A stretch of 64,000 bases of DNA from Planctomycetota bacterium (lineage in GTDB: Bacteria > Planctomycetota > Phycisphaerae > Phycisphaerales > UBA5793): assembly GCA_013112555.1 (NCBI GenBank), contig JABFGK010000002.1, positions 620,001 to 684,000 of the forward strand, in the 5' to 3' direction. The notes beneath the pieces were generated by a model that worked only from the letters and a program-made list of their open reading frames with translations, was not told the DNA's origin and ran no database searches. Within the stretch, counting starts at the first letter, position 1, and each line of letters starts with the position of its first letter. A program made the position numbers and the translations under genes. This document shows positions 9,460 to 19,927 of this stretch, one piece after another.

Positions 9460-10881
9460 TCATTCGCCCCCCACCAGCACCCGCGCGAACCGAAGTTGTA
9501 CCACATCCAGAATCGGCCCCCGGCCGGCCGGCTCAATGCCGATCACAAACGATCCACTCCCGTCATCTGACAGCGGAACATCAATGGACGTCAGCGACCG
9601 ATCAGCTGAAATATGCACTCGATGGGCATCCTGTGCACGACCGGTTCCAATGATCAGATCAAGATCAGCCCACAGCCTCGCTGAAGCGGGCACCTCGACC
9701 TCACACGCAAAACGAGTTGCCCCAGCCGGCAGCCGGAACCGGAACACACCCGGCCCGTGAATCTCCACGCTCGACAAGCCGGCCGGCATCCCAGGATTAA
9801 TCAGCACCGGCGTGGCCAACGGCGGGCCGCTCACCGAAACGCCGGACCCATCAACTTCACCACCATCGGATTCCACTCCCATTAGCGCCAGGTCGGCCAG
9901 CCCGACAAATGACCCCGAGTCGAACACCACTGCCTGCACCTCAGAACGTGCCAGCGAACAGGCATGACCCGGCAACAGCATCACACGAAACGCATCACGA
10001 TCCAGGGCCGTCACCCGGTCACACGGCAGCACTTCCCCCGAGGCCAGCCACAGTTGGACACCGGACGGCCGCATCCTGGCATTGCCGAACCGGATTGCCC
10101 CGATCCGATCAAACGCCACCTCGATACGCCGGCCATCAGCCGTCTCGACCGGGACCGGGTCCGCCCACCCATCAACAAACCCTGATATGACGTCACCGTT
10201 GGACAGCCGCAGGACATCCAACTGGATCCCATCGGCCGTCACGATATCAGGCCAGGCAACCGAAGGCTGTAACCGAACGCGCGCGATGGAGGCAAGATCC
10301 ATCGAAACGATCCCGAGCAAATCGTGTTTCCAACGAAACGAACCAGACGATCTCCCTCCCACATCTCCTCCCTCCCCATTCCTCTCGTCAGCGCCCGACA
10401 CGTGTACCGGCGACCCGAACAGACGAACCCCATCCACCGTTTCCAGTACTGCCTTGGCAATCGTGGCCGCTGCCCCGGTCCCCGCTTCTCCCGCATCGAC
10501 ATGGTCGAACCGACCCGTGGCCCGCTCCTCCGACGACGGCTGCATGACGACAACGCGACCGGTTGCGCCGGCCGACACGGCCGACTTCGACACGATCGCA
10601 AGCACATCGGCCAGATTCAAAGACTCCCGCAATCCATCGTGTCTCACAGAGACCTGCCCGGTGGCTGGATCAATCAGCAGCACCTCGTACCACCGCCCGC
10701 CGGTGACATGATCCCGGAGCAGTACCCAATGTGTCGCATCAGCCGGCGGGGTGGCGGCTGCCTGGGCCGTCGCGGCGATCAGGCACACGGCACATACAAC
10801 AGCACACCGGAGTACGGTGGCACCCCACATCGGGTGGGCTGCCCCGCGAACCGGACTCCTGTCTCGCATTCCAAATCCCAT
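9460..10881 (-). CDS. Exported protein with NPCBM-like C-terminal domain
   Basis: The 473-aa product has a signal peptide within the first 42 residues (VVCAVCLIAATAQAAA). Two similar beta-rich segments follow. Each pairs a strand like DVLRLSNGDVISGFVDGW or VQLWLASGEVLPCDRVTALD with a stretch about local nucleation (VAFDRIGAIRFG). This is the layout of planctomycete proteins with repeated LSNGD-x-ISG units. The C-terminal 130 residues (VEIHGPGVFRFRLPAGATRFACEVEVP...SLTSIDVPLSDDG) resemble NPCBM, a putative carbohydrate-binding fold. No catalytic motif was found. It is divergent from the LptF/G pair across 190 bases. Confidence 0.65.
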   Translation of the reverse strand: MGFGMRDRSPVRGAAHPMWGATVLRCAVVCAVCLIAATAQAAATPPADATHWVLLRDHVTGGRWYEVLLIDPATGQVSVRHDGLRESLNLADVLAIVSKSAVSAGATGRVVVMQPSSEERATGRFDHVDAGEAGTGAAATIAKAVLETVDGVRLFGSPVHVSGADERNGEGGDVGGRSSGSFRWKHDLLGIVSMDLASIARVRLQPSVAWPDIVTADGIQLDVLRLSNGDVISGFVDGWADPVPVETADGRRIEVAFDRIGAIRFGNARMRPSGVQLWLASGEVLPCDRVTALDRDAFRVMLLPGHACSLARSEVQAVVFDSGSFVGLADLALMGVESDGGEVDGSGVSVSGPPLATPVLINPGMPAGLSSVEIHGPGVFRFRLPAGATRFACEVEVPASARLWADLDLIIGTGRAQDAHRVHISADRSLTSIDVPLSDDGSGSFVIGIEPAGRGPILDVVQLRFARVLVGGE

Positions 10882-11072
10882 ACGTCAATCTCCATCGGTG
10901 GGGGGTGGGTGCCTTGCCGGCTGCCTGATTCACCACCATCCCAATCGAACCGGGGGGTAAGCAGTCTATGATGTCTGCCCCCCTCCAGCGGTAGCGAAGC
11001 CTCCCAGAGATTCCACACGCTGGCAGCGGCCGGGATGAACCGGAACACGAGCCAAAGGCCGAGCCTTTACCA

Positions 11073-12758
11073 ATGCCACTTGTTCTTTTTTGGTACATCA
11101 TGCGCGACCTGCTGAAGGTGCTGGCCATCTCCACCAGCGTCCTGGTCGTCGTGATCGCGTTCGGGGCAGCCATCAAACCCATCAGCGACGGGGCATTAGG
11201 GCCGCTGGACCTCATCAAGTACATCGGGCTGGCAATCCCGCCCATGCTCCAGTTTGCGGTCCCGTTTTCGGCAGCATTCAGTGCCACCATCGTCTACCAC
11301 CGCATGGCAGCCGACAACGAGGTGGCCGGCTGTGCTGCCAGCGGCGTGCCGTACACAAACCTCCTCATGCCCGCTGCCACCCTCGGCGTCGCCCTCACCA
11401 TCGGCCTGTCCGTGCTGGCCAACTATGTCAGCCCCTGGTTCTGGGAACGCATGGAACGCACCGCACACCTTGATGCACCGGAGTTTTTCCTGCGGTCTGC
11501 CACACGAGGCGTCCCCGTCAAAGCCGACAAGCAACTCATTTACGCACGGAATGCTCGACGCATCGATCCACCAGAGGGCAGCGATGCCTATGCCTCACTC
11601 TGGGTTGAGGGACTGCTGGTCGTCACGCTCCGCGATGGAATCCCATCCGATGAATACAGCGCCCGCCAGGCACTGTTCGACCTGCACCGCCGCCCCGGCA
11701 TGACCGTCATGACGAGCGTCTTTCGTGATCCCCGTGGGACGAACCCCGGTCGTATCCAGGCCTGGCTCGAACACTTCGAGGGCCCGCGACTGGCCATCCC
11801 GGACCAGTTCCGCTCTAAGACCAAATTCATGGCCCTGGGGCAACTGCAGGAAATCTCAGACCACCCGGAAACGTTTTGGAAGGTCGCCACCCGTGTTGAT
11901 GAACTGCGCATGTGGCTGTCTGATCGGTTGCTCTATGCCGAGATCAATCAGATTCTGAAACAGACCGGGCGCATCGAACTCACCCCCGAACTTCCCGGTG
12001 CCTCCACCGGTCCGACGGACCGACGCTGGATCATCTATGCCGATTCCCTCCGCACCATCTCCCAGAATCGCTGGCAGGTCAATCCCCCGAACGGGCGCGA
12101 TCACTGTCGCATCATTCTCTTTGATCGTGGCCGGGCCCTGACCGAATACCGGGCCAAGTCGACCATCGTCGACGTTCAGCCGCAACTGCTTGATGAGCCG
12201 ATCCTGACGCTTGAACTCCGAGACCTCGAACAGGTGAATCTGACCGACCCGTCGGCCATGCCGGTCGCTCGTGATACAGCCGAACTCGTCGGGCTCCGCT
12301 ACCTCAAACCGATCGGATTGCTGGAAAACCGCACGGACCAGGGCCTGATGAATGCCGAACTGAGACAGCGCTCTGCCACGGAACTCGTCCAACTGATTCG
12401 GCAGGATGACTACCAGTTTGCCGAGCCGATGGTCCGGGCGATTCGACGCGAAATCGGGCGATTGCAGGGCGTCATCCTCAGTCGACTCCACGAACGGACG
12501 GCCCTGTCACTGGCCTGCCTGATCATGATGCTCCTCGGGTCCGTCCTCGCGCTGGCGCTGCGCAACGCCCTGCCGCTGACGGTGTACCTGCTTTCGTTTA
12601 TCCCGGCCGTCGTCGGGATTCTTCTCATTGCCTCCGGCAGCGACCTCGTCAAGAGCATTGATGTCAGCGACATCTGGGGTCTGCTGGTCTTGTGGTCCGG
12701 CAATGCCGGCATGGCGGCCTTCGTCAGCCTCATTTACTGGAAAGTCACTCGCAACTGA
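11073..12758 (+). CDS. LptF/LptG-family (YjgP/YjgQ) permease, first copy
   Basis: LptF and LptG form the inner-membrane core of the LptBFG exporter that extracts lipopolysaccharide and hands it to LptC. This 561-aa protein has the family order: an N-terminal pair of membrane segments (VLAISTSVLVVVIAFGAAI, MLQFAVPFSAAFSATIVYH), a third near 100-125, a long periplasmic beta-jellyroll, and three C-terminal segments (LACLIMMLLGSVLALALRN, VYLLSFIPAVVGILLIA, LLVLWSGNAGMAAFVSLIYW). It is longer than typical LptF (about 360 aa); the extra length is in the periplasmic part. Which of LptF or LptG it is cannot be told by eye. The second copy follows 34 bases later. Confidence 0.85.
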   Translation: MPLVLFWYIMRDLLKVLAISTSVLVVVIAFGAAIKPISDGALGPLDLIKYIGLAIPPMLQFAVPFSAAFSATIVYHRMAADNEVAGCAASGVPYTNLLMPAATLGVALTIGLSVLANYVSPWFWERMERTAHLDAPEFFLRSATRGVPVKADKQLIYARNARRIDPPEGSDAYASLWVEGLLVVTLRDGIPSDEYSARQALFDLHRRPGMTVMTSVFRDPRGTNPGRIQAWLEHFEGPRLAIPDQFRSKTKFMALGQLQEISDHPETFWKVATRVDELRMWLSDRLLYAEINQILKQTGRIELTPELPGASTGPTDRRWIIYADSLRTISQNRWQVNPPNGRDHCRIILFDRGRALTEYRAKSTIVDVQPQLLDEPILTLELRDLEQVNLTDPSAMPVARDTAELVGLRYLKPIGLLENRTDQGLMNAELRQRSATELVQLIRQDDYQFAEPMVRAIRREIGRLQGVILSRLHERTALSLACLIMMLLGSVLALALRNALPLTVYLLSFIPAVVGILLIASGSDLVKSIDVSDIWGLLVLWSGNAGMAAFVSLIYWKVTRN

Positions 12759-12792
12759 CAGACTGCTTCCCGTACCGATGCCCTGATTCATT

Positions 12793-13983
12793 ATGACGAT
12801 CCTCGACCGATACATCCTCAAGCACTTCCTCATTAACTATCTGATTCTCTTCGGGGTGCTCTATCTGTTTACGTGCATGGTGCAATTGTTTGTGAACCTC
12901 GACCGCTTCGTCGAGGCTGCCGAGATAATCGAAGGAGGCGACCCGAACGTCTCGACCGTGGCACACATGTATAACATCGGGTGGCTCATTGCCGATTATT
13001 ACATCCCGCAACTTGCTCAGTTCTTTGCGTTTCTGGCGGGCATGATCACGATCGGTGCCATGGGCTTCACGCTCGTCCAACTCCATCGGAATCGCGAACT
13101 CGTCGCCCTGCTGGCTGCCGGCGTCAGCCTGCACCGGGCCGTCATGTCGATTATCATTGCCGGCCTCGTGATCTGCCTGCTGCAGTTTGCCAACCGGGAA
13201 CTCATCCTGCCACACCTCGGGCCTCGGCTGCTGCGTGATTATGGTCAACTGGGGCAACCGCAGGTGGAGGGATTCTCTGTCCAGATGGCCCCCGATGGGC
13301 AGGGCCGCCTGTTTTATGCGCAGTCCTTTGCTCAGGATTCCAGCACCATGTCCGGCGTCGTCATCTGGCAACAGAATGCACAAGGAAGCCTCGAATGGCG
13401 CATCCGGGCCGATTCAGCAACATGGGATGAGCAACGCAAGGGATGGGAACTCGAAAACGGCGTGCGCCAACGCCTCGCCTCCGTCGTGCCGAATCCGCTC
13501 GACCCACCGTCGAGTCCGCCAGTCGATGCCGACGATGAACAGGCGGCTTCATCCGTCGTCCTGCCGCAGGTGCAGGCCATTGATTTTGTCGAGTCAAACC
13601 TCGACCCGACGGCCGTCCTGCTTCGACGATACGGCGAGTTTCGGCAGATGCTGAACCTGAACCAGATCAACCAGCTCATCGAACGGCCCAGCGGCTATGA
13701 CGTGCAGGAACTCGTCCGGATTCGCTACGGCCGCTTTGCCCAGGTCCTGGTCAACGTACTGACACTGCTCATCGCATTGCCATTTTTCATGCTCCGCGAG
13801 CCGCGCAACCTCGTCATCCAATCTGTGTTGTGCTCCGGAGTCGGTTTGACGGCACAGATAGCCGGCGCCATCGGCGTTGCAGTCGGCTTCCCCGGTATTC
13901 CCGCTGCCGCCGGTGCCTTCCTCATCCCGCTCCTGTTCCTCCTGCCCCTGGCCGTCGCACTCATGGGCAACGTCAAGACCTGA
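12793..13983 (+). CDS. LptF/LptG-family (YjgP/YjgQ) permease, second copy
   Basis: This 396-aa protein begins TILDRYILKHFLINYLILFGVLYLFTCMVQLF, the typical LptG/LptF N-terminus with its cytoplasmic coupling helix. Other membrane segments are FFAFLAGMITIGAMGFTLVQL, AVMSIIIAGLVICLLQFA and a C-terminal set from VLVNVLTLLIALPFFML to FLIPLLFLLPLAVALMG. The periplasmic jellyroll lies between (about 130-290). It is co-directional with and 34 bases behind the first permease, so the two probably form one LptBFG complex. LptB, LptA and LptC are outside the window. Confidence 0.87.
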   Translation: MTILDRYILKHFLINYLILFGVLYLFTCMVQLFVNLDRFVEAAEIIEGGDPNVSTVAHMYNIGWLIADYYIPQLAQFFAFLAGMITIGAMGFTLVQLHRNRELVALLAAGVSLHRAVMSIIIAGLVICLLQFANRELILPHLGPRLLRDYGQLGQPQVEGFSVQMAPDGQGRLFYAQSFAQDSSTMSGVVIWQQNAQGSLEWRIRADSATWDEQRKGWELENGVRQRLASVVPNPLDPPSSPPVDADDEQAASSVVLPQVQAIDFVESNLDPTAVLLRRYGEFRQMLNLNQINQLIERPSGYDVQELVRIRYGRFAQVLVNVLTLLIALPFFMLREPRNLVIQSVLCSGVGLTAQIAGAIGVAVGFPGIPAAAGAFLIPLLFLLPLAVALMGNVKT

Positions 13984-14052
13984 CCGAGAAAAGGGGTCGG
14001 GAGTCTTTTCGGCCGGGAGCGCGTTCCGACTCCATTTGTGCCCCCCTCCCAC
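13984..14052. repeat. REP-like palindrome between convergent genes
   Basis: GAAAAGGGGTCGGGAGTC (13987 onward) is followed by GGAGCGCGTTCCGACTCC. The GGGGTCGGGAGTC core is the same as in the terminator at 210-250. It sits between the permease gene and the convergent glgP locus. Confidence 0.6.
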
Positions 14053-16181
14053 TCACGCCCCATATCCCCGCCGGGCGTATTCCTTCACCATCCGATGCGA
14101 ATTAAACTGCGGCACCACCGTGGCCGTCGAATGCAGTGCCCGCTTGATCCACTTCCGCGGCAACCCATCACGCTTACTGCGATCATAAAACTCAACCGCC
14201 ACCTCATGCTCCAACGTATCATATAAGTCGGCAGCATCCGCGCGATCTTCGGCTCGCTCGGCCCGCGCACCCGTCCCCCATGAACCCGGCGTCTTCGAAC
14301 CGATGATCCAGCCGTTTCGCCCGTCAAACGCCTCCGGCCACCACCCGTCTGCAATCGAACAGTTCACCCCACCGTGCAGCGGCACCTTCATCCCGCTCGT
14401 CCCACATGCTTCATAAGGCCTGCGCGGCGTGTTCAGCCAGACATCGCAGCCGGATGTTAATATCCGCCCGATGTGCATGTCATACTCCTCCAGCACCACG
14501 ACCCGACCCTGCAACTGTGGGCGCTGGGCCCACCGGAAGATCCTGCGAGCCAACTCCATCCCGGCCCCGTCCTGCGGGTGGGCCTTGCCGGCCAGGACAA
14601 TCTGCACCGGCCGCTGTTCGCTCGACACAATCCGCTCCAGCCGCTTCAAATCTGAAAACAGCAGGTTGGCCCGCTTATACACTGCCAGACGCGCGCAAAA
14701 CCGATCGTGAGAACGTCGGGGTCCAATCCCTTGCCGACGGCAGCCAGCTCCGCCGGCCCCGCCCCCCGACGACGCGCCTGCAACACCTGGCGATAGCGGA
14801 CAATCCAAATCAGCCGCTCGCGCAACCGCCGACGCAAAGCCCAGAATGCGGCCGCATCGACTCCCTCGGCCCGCTTCCACATGTGAGCCGACGGAACCGC
14901 ACTGTGTGTCAGCCTGATCCGAGCCTCCTTCTGCCAGAACGACTCGGCCAATGGATCAAGCCAGGTACCAACATGCACGCCGTTGGTCACCGATGTGATC
15001 GGCACCTCACCAACAGTCGGAGCCCCCGCATACACCTTCTGCCACATCGTCCTGCTGACGTCACCGTGAATCTTGCTCACCCCATTGACAAAGCCCGACA
15101 GGTTCAGGGCAAGCACGGTCATACACAATCGCATGTCGCCCGAACTGCTCTGCTCACCTCCCAGTGCAACCAGATCACGCTTGTTCATCTCACCGATTCT
15201 TAATACACCGCCCAGTGCTGCGTTCGCATCCCGCATCTCATATCGGTCATGCCCGGCCTCCACCGGGGTATGCGTGGTAAACACGGTCGTCCGCCGCACC
15301 TGCTCGATCGCCTTATTCTGCGATCGGCCTGCTCGCATCAGGCATGCCACCCGATACAGGGCCGCAAACGCTGCATGCCCCTCGTTTGAGTGATAGATAG
15401 TCGGCCGCTCGCCAAGTGCCTCCAATGCCATCATCCCCCCGACGCCGAGTAACACCTGTTGATACAATCGCTCACGCGGCTCACCCTGATACAGCGCCTG
15501 CGTGATGCGTCGATCCTCAGGCCGATTCTCCTTCACATCCGAGTCCAGCAGATATAACACACTTCGGCCGACCTGCAACGACCAGATGCGAGCCGCAATC
15601 GTCCGTCTCCCAATCGGGCACCGGATAATCATGCCGGTATCCTGTACCGGCAGGTCGCGGGGGTCCAATTCCGGGCGCACGATGCGCGTCGTCCCATCCG
15701 ACCGCAGTTGCTGAAGATAAAAACCCTGTCGATAGAACAGTCCAACCCCAACCAGCGGAACATTCAGATCCGAGGCCGACTTCACATGATCGCCGGCAAG
15801 CACACCCAGCCCGCCTGAATACTGCTGCAGACTCTCGTGCACCGCAAACTCGGAACAAAAGTAAGCCACACGCACCCGCTTTTTGCGCTTGCCCTTGCCG
15901 GCCTGCGTCTTTGCACGCTTGTAATACGCATCGCGCGCAGCAACCGCATCGGCCAGCACACGCTGATAGCCGGGCTCCTCCAGCCGTTGGGCAATAACAG
16001 CCTCGGGAACCCGTCTTAACATGGCAGTCGGGTTGTGATTCACTGCCTCCCACAAGGTCGGGTCGAGGGCCAGAAACGGCCGCTGCCCGATCTCATTCCA
16101 CGACCACCACATATCACCCGCCAGTTGCCTCAGTGTATCAATCGACAGTGTCATCTTCCGTGCCATATGTCTCTCATTCAT
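14053..16181 (-). pseudogene. glgP: Alpha-glucan (glycogen/starch) phosphorylase, single-base frameshift
   Basis: GlgP uses phosphate to release glucose-1-phosphate from alpha-1,4-glucans with a PLP cofactor. Two minus-strand ORFs (14646-16181 and 14053-14880) are consecutive parts of one 709-codon gene. The first has the DUF3417-type N-terminus (LRQLAGDMWWSWNEIGQRPF), FCSEFAVHESLQQYSGGLGVLAGDH and FTTHTPVEAGHDRY. It then leaves frame after DVLTIGFAR. The second resumes exactly with RLAVYKRANLLFSDLKRLE and holds the PLP-lysine motif EACGTSGMKVPLHGGVN. Adding one base after GCGCGC (about 14691-14696) restores GFARRLAVYKR. This is either real inactivation or a base-calling error. The gene is last in the GH13-malQ-glgP operon, 33 bases after malQ. 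Confidence 0.88.
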
Positions 16182-16214
16182 GTTCCAACAACCAGCCTCA
16201 AGGGTGGCACAGGC

Positions 16215-17705
16215 TCACCCGCTTCGCCCCGACACCTCCACGACCTTCCGCATTTCCTTCGCAGCACGCTTGCTGGCCTCGCCCCGTGCCAATCTCCAGG
16301 ACCAGTTCCGTGCACTCGTCACGCCCGGCCGATTCATCCGTGCGGCCCGCCCCAACCCGAGCACATCCTGCATCGGCACGATCGCCAGGTTCGCAGGCGA
16401 CGTCATGCACAACCGAACCATCGCCTCACTGATCGTGCCCCGTCCTACCGCTCCACCGCCATAGGCACAGACGCGATCACGACTCGACTGATCCAGTGAA
16501 CACCACCACCCCTCACACGTGTCATTATCATGCGTCCCGGTATACACGACACAGTCAGCCGGGTGATGATGCGGCCGATCCTGTGAATCACCCGTGCCCC
16601 CAAATGCGTTCTGTAAAATTCGCATCCCAGGGAATCCAAAGTCCATCCGTAACTCGTTCACTGCCTTCGTTACATTCCCAAGATCCTCGGCGATAAACGG
16701 CAGTGTACCGAATCGTCTCCGCAACTCCGCCAGCAACTCCCGGCCGGGCGTCCTCCGCCACCGCCCCTTGCGGGCCGTCTTTGCATTCCCGGGAATCTCA
16801 TACAAGTGCGAGAATCCGACGAAGTGATCAATCCGCAGCACATCAAACCGGGCCAGCAGTAACTGGACACGCCGGGCCCACCACTCGAATCTGGATTCGA
16901 CATGCCGCTTCCAGGCATAGTGCGGGTGCTCCCACCACTGACCGTCCTTTGAGAAACAGTCCGGCGGAACACCCGTCACCACCGTCGGTTTGCCCGTCTG
17001 ACGATCCAACCGAAACAACTCCGGGTTCGATTGCACATCGGCCGACTCCGGCGACACGAAGATCGGCAGGTCACCGATCAACGAGACCTCCTGTTTCCGA
17101 GCATACTTCCGCAATGCAGTCCACTGACGATCAAAGACATACTGCAGGAACTCGTGATAGTCTGCTGTCGTGCCATCCGCTCCCGCAGCATAGGAACACC
17201 ACCCGGGCAGCCAATGCTGATGTGTGTCCGTAAACGACCGGTACGTCTTCCGCTTCTGCCCGCCGGCAGCCGCAAATCGCTCAAATGCGAGCAGAAACCG
17301 TGCGGACTTGTAGGCCTGTACAGCCGGATAGCGCACCCGTGTCGGATCGAGCCCCTTGCTTCTTCGAATCTCTGAACGCTTCAGCCACCCCTCGTCAACA
17401 AGCCCATCCAGACTGATCAACAACGGCTCGCCTGCAAATGCCGACCGAGCGCTGTACGGCGAGTTTCCTTTCCCCACCGGCCCGATCGGCAGCATCTGCC
17501 AGAACCGCAGCCCCGCTGCGTGCAGCCAGTCCACAAAGCGATGCGCCCCAAGGCCGAGATCGCCGATCCCATGCCCGCCTGACAGCGAGGTGACATGCAA
17601 TAACACGCCGGCCGCTCGTTCACGCAAGAGTCGATGTGGTTCGGTCTGTTTCCGAGGCTTCCTGGTCGAGGGGACCACCACTACGGCTGCCGGACGCGAT
17701 GCCAT
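16215..17705 (-). CDS. malQ: 4-alpha-glucanotransferase (amylomaltase, GH77)
   Basis: MalQ disproportionates maltodextrins, moving glucan units between chains so that phosphorylase can work on them. The 496-aa product has the GH77 landmarks: GVLLHVTSLSGGHGIGDLG, the WQMLPIGPVGKGNSPYSARSAFAG substrate region, SLIGDLPIFVSPESADVQSN, the nucleophile segment DVLRIDHFVGF, the acid/base PFIAEDLGNVT and the third carboxylate in VVYTGTHDNDT. A 35-residue basic N-terminal extension precedes the core. The start overlaps the end of the GH13 gene by 25 bases, which points to translational coupling. Cytoplasmic. Confidence 0.93.
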   Translation of the reverse strand: MASRPAAVVVVPSTRKPRKQTEPHRLLRERAAGVLLHVTSLSGGHGIGDLGLGAHRFVDWLHAAGLRFWQMLPIGPVGKGNSPYSARSAFAGEPLLISLDGLVDEGWLKRSEIRRSKGLDPTRVRYPAVQAYKSARFLLAFERFAAAGGQKRKTYRSFTDTHQHWLPGWCSYAAGADGTTADYHEFLQYVFDRQWTALRKYARKQEVSLIGDLPIFVSPESADVQSNPELFRLDRQTGKPTVVTGVPPDCFSKDGQWWEHPHYAWKRHVESRFEWWARRVQLLLARFDVLRIDHFVGFSHLYEIPGNAKTARKGRWRRTPGRELLAELRRRFGTLPFIAEDLGNVTKAVNELRMDFGFPGMRILQNAFGGTGDSQDRPHHHPADCVVYTGTHDNDTCEGWWCSLDQSSRDRVCAYGGGAVGRGTISEAMVRLCMTSPANLAIVPMQDVLGLGRAARMNRPGVTSARNWSWRLARGEASKRAAKEMRKVVEVSGRSG

Positions 17706-19927
17706 ACTCGACCTCCCATAGCCGGCACACTCATCTGCGGGAACAGCGTATCAGAAACCGAATCCGCCTCATCACCAAACTGTGCAGCCCCGAAGACGGT
17801 TGCCCAGTCACCGTGCCCGTCATCCAACTGGTCCAACTGCAGCCGCGCTCCCTTATCCGATGCGTTCAATGCCACCAGCACCTGCTCCGTCGTCCCGTCA
17901 TCATGCTCCAACTCGCGCAAATACACCCAGAGGTCACGTGCATCATCGGTCTCAACAGATCGGAATGACCCGACTCGCAAACCGGCATAGGTTTGCCGCA
18001 ACGCAATGGCCTGACGATAAAACGCCAGGTGATCCTGCATCACGTGATTCTCCTGTGCCTCCTCATACGGCTCAAGGTCATCCCACAGCATCGGCTTTCG
18101 GTTCGTCGGGTCGTCCGCACCCCACATCCCCACTTCATCCCCGTAGTACACCATCGGGGCCCCGACAAACGTCATCTGCAGCAATGCGAGCATCTTTGCC
18201 TTGCGATAGAGGTCCGCCGTCGGCTTGCTCGAGTCATAGGCCGGGTTCTCCTGCTGCCGATTCCCGCTGTCATATGACCGGTCCGGGTTCTGCAGCATCG
18301 ATACGAGCCGATCCGTATCGTGACTGTCATACAGGTTCTGCAACACATACACGACTTCAGGCGGGTACGACTCCCATAACGCTGCCAGCCGCTTGGCTGC
18401 CTCGCTCACCGAGATCCGCTTGGCCCGATTGCCGGCCCACTCGAGTGTCGCCCGCGCAAACGGGTAGTTCATGACGGCATCAAAAGTTCGGCCGTCCAAC
18501 CACTGTTCTGCCTGATTCCAGATCTCGCCGGTGATATACGCGTCCGGGTTAATCTCATGGACAAGCGCACACCAGTCCTCCCAGAAGGGCATCGGCACCT
18601 CGTTCGGCACATCGAGCCGCCACCCGTCGATCCCATCCGACGGGTCACCGTCTCCATCCGGGTCCATCCACCGCCGCGTCACATTGAAAATGTGTTCCGT
18701 CACTTCGTCAGTCAGACCGGTCGGCGTCTTGCGAAACACCGGCAACTCGCCGAACCCAGCCCAGCCTTCATACTCAAACGGGTCAAACGACTTCACGGAG
18801 AACCAGTCAGCATACGGCGAGTCAGCCCCTTCCTGCCTGATACTCTTGAAGGCCGGGTGCCGCGTCCCAACGTGGTTGAACACGCCGTCGATGATCACAC
18901 GAAACCCCATTGACTTGGCTTCCTTGAGCACATCGAGAAACAGTCGGTCGCTGGCCGTCCACGTCCAGGTACTCGGATCCTTCAAGTCCTCCACTGCCTC
19001 GGCCGCAGCATACTCCCCCTCGCCATGCCCGAAACACGCATCGATGTGGATGAAGTTCGTGGCGTTGTACTTGTGATAACTCTCAGCCTGGAATACCGGG
19101 TTCAGATAGATCGCGTTGACACCCAACTCGCGCAGATACGACAACCGCTCCCGCAGCCCTTCAAGGTCGCCCCCGTAGTGCCGGGAAAAAACGTAATACT
19201 CGTAGAACGACTGCCCGTCGGTCCCCTCCCACTCGCTGGGGCGATACCACTCGCTCGTCCAGGTCCGCACGCGCTGCGGGTCATTGGCAACGGAGCCGTT
19301 CCGAAAGCGGTCGAGCATGATCTGATACCAGATTGCGTGCTTCGCCCACTCCGGCGTCTGCACCTCACCCACCGGCGATGGGCTCGATAGCGAATACACA
19401 AACGTATCCAGATCAATCGCGTTGGCACGGTCAACGGCCCCGGCCGGGCCGCCACCCGTCCCACGCGGCACCCCAAGCCACAACACCGAGTTCAGCCCGC
19501 CGTGGTTGTCATCCACACCGTCCGGATTCTCCGGGTCAGGCACCCACTGTCCCGTACTCAGTACAAACTTGTAGTAGTGCACACCCGTGGGCAACTCGAC
19601 CCGGGCCGACCACGACCCGTCGGCCATCCGCTCCATCCCCAGCGACTGCGAGTTCCACGAGTTGAACGTGCCGGCCAGATGCACTTCCGTAACGGCCGAA
19701 TCAGCCTGGAACGTGAACACACACACATACGAGTCTCCGCCCGGCTGGGCCGTGGCCGTCACCGAATCCGGCAACTCCGGCGCCTCCGGTAGGGCTGCCG
19801 TTGCCACCTGGCCGGTCTCCTGCTGGTCCTGATTCCCCGGATGCTGCTCCACGTCGCATGCTCCAACCACAGTGGTCAAACCGGCCAGCACCATCGCTGA
19901 TGCCACGAGTCTTCGAATCGACTTCAT
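17681..19927 (-). CDS. Lipoprotein alpha-amylase family enzyme (GH13) with N-terminal starch-binding-type domain
   Basis: This 748-aa enzyme probably cleaves alpha-glucans outside the inner membrane. The N-terminus (MKSIRRLVASAMVLAGLTTVVGAC) ends in a lipobox-like site with Cys24. Residues about 65-150 form a CBM48/CBM20-type fold (AGTFNSWNSQSLGMERMADG, HYYKFVLSTGQWVPDPENP). The GH13 barrel follows: AIYLNPVFQAESYHKYNATN, VIIDGVFNHVGTRH, nucleophile GIDGWRLDVPNEV, acid/base AYITGEIWNQAEQWL and transition-state Asp LYDSHDTDR. A C-terminal beta-domain closes it. The layout suits neopullulanase- or cyclomaltodextrinase-like enzymes; exact specificity is uncertain. It is the first gene of the minus operon and divergent from the transporter. 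Confidence 0.9.
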   Translation of the reverse strand: MKSIRRLVASAMVLAGLTTVVGACDVEQHPGNQDQQETGQVATAALPEAPELPDSVTATAQPGGDSYVCVFTFQADSAVTEVHLAGTFNSWNSQSLGMERMADGSWSARVELPTGVHYYKFVLSTGQWVPDPENPDGVDDNHGGLNSVLWLGVPRGTGGGPAGAVDRANAIDLDTFVYSLSSPSPVGEVQTPEWAKHAIWYQIMLDRFRNGSVANDPQRVRTWTSEWYRPSEWEGTDGQSFYEYYVFSRHYGGDLEGLRERLSYLRELGVNAIYLNPVFQAESYHKYNATNFIHIDACFGHGEGEYAAAEAVEDLKDPSTWTWTASDRLFLDVLKEAKSMGFRVIIDGVFNHVGTRHPAFKSIRQEGADSPYADWFSVKSFDPFEYEGWAGFGELPVFRKTPTGLTDEVTEHIFNVTRRWMDPDGDGDPSDGIDGWRLDVPNEVPMPFWEDWCALVHEINPDAYITGEIWNQAEQWLDGRTFDAVMNYPFARATLEWAGNRAKRISVSEAAKRLAALWESYPPEVVYVLQNLYDSHDTDRLVSMLQNPDRSYDSGNRQQENPAYDSSKPTADLYRKAKMLALLQMTFVGAPMVYYGDEVGMWGADDPTNRKPMLWDDLEPYEEAQENHVMQDHLAFYRQAIALRQTYAGLRVGSFRSVETDDARDLWVYLRELEHDDGTTEQVLVALNASDKGARLQLDQLDDGHGDWATVFGAAQFGDEADSVSDTLFPQMSVPAMGGRVWHRVRQP

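Noticed and set aside
10324-10971. 215-aa plus-strand ORF opposite the NPCBM-like protein
   Set aside because: It is antisense to a frame with a signal peptide and domain structure, and its composition is Arg/Pro/His-rich.
14646-14880. Programmed frameshift in glgP
   Set aside because: There is no slippery heptamer or stimulator at GCGCGCGTC, and phosphorylases are not known to use recoding; indel or sequencing error is simpler.
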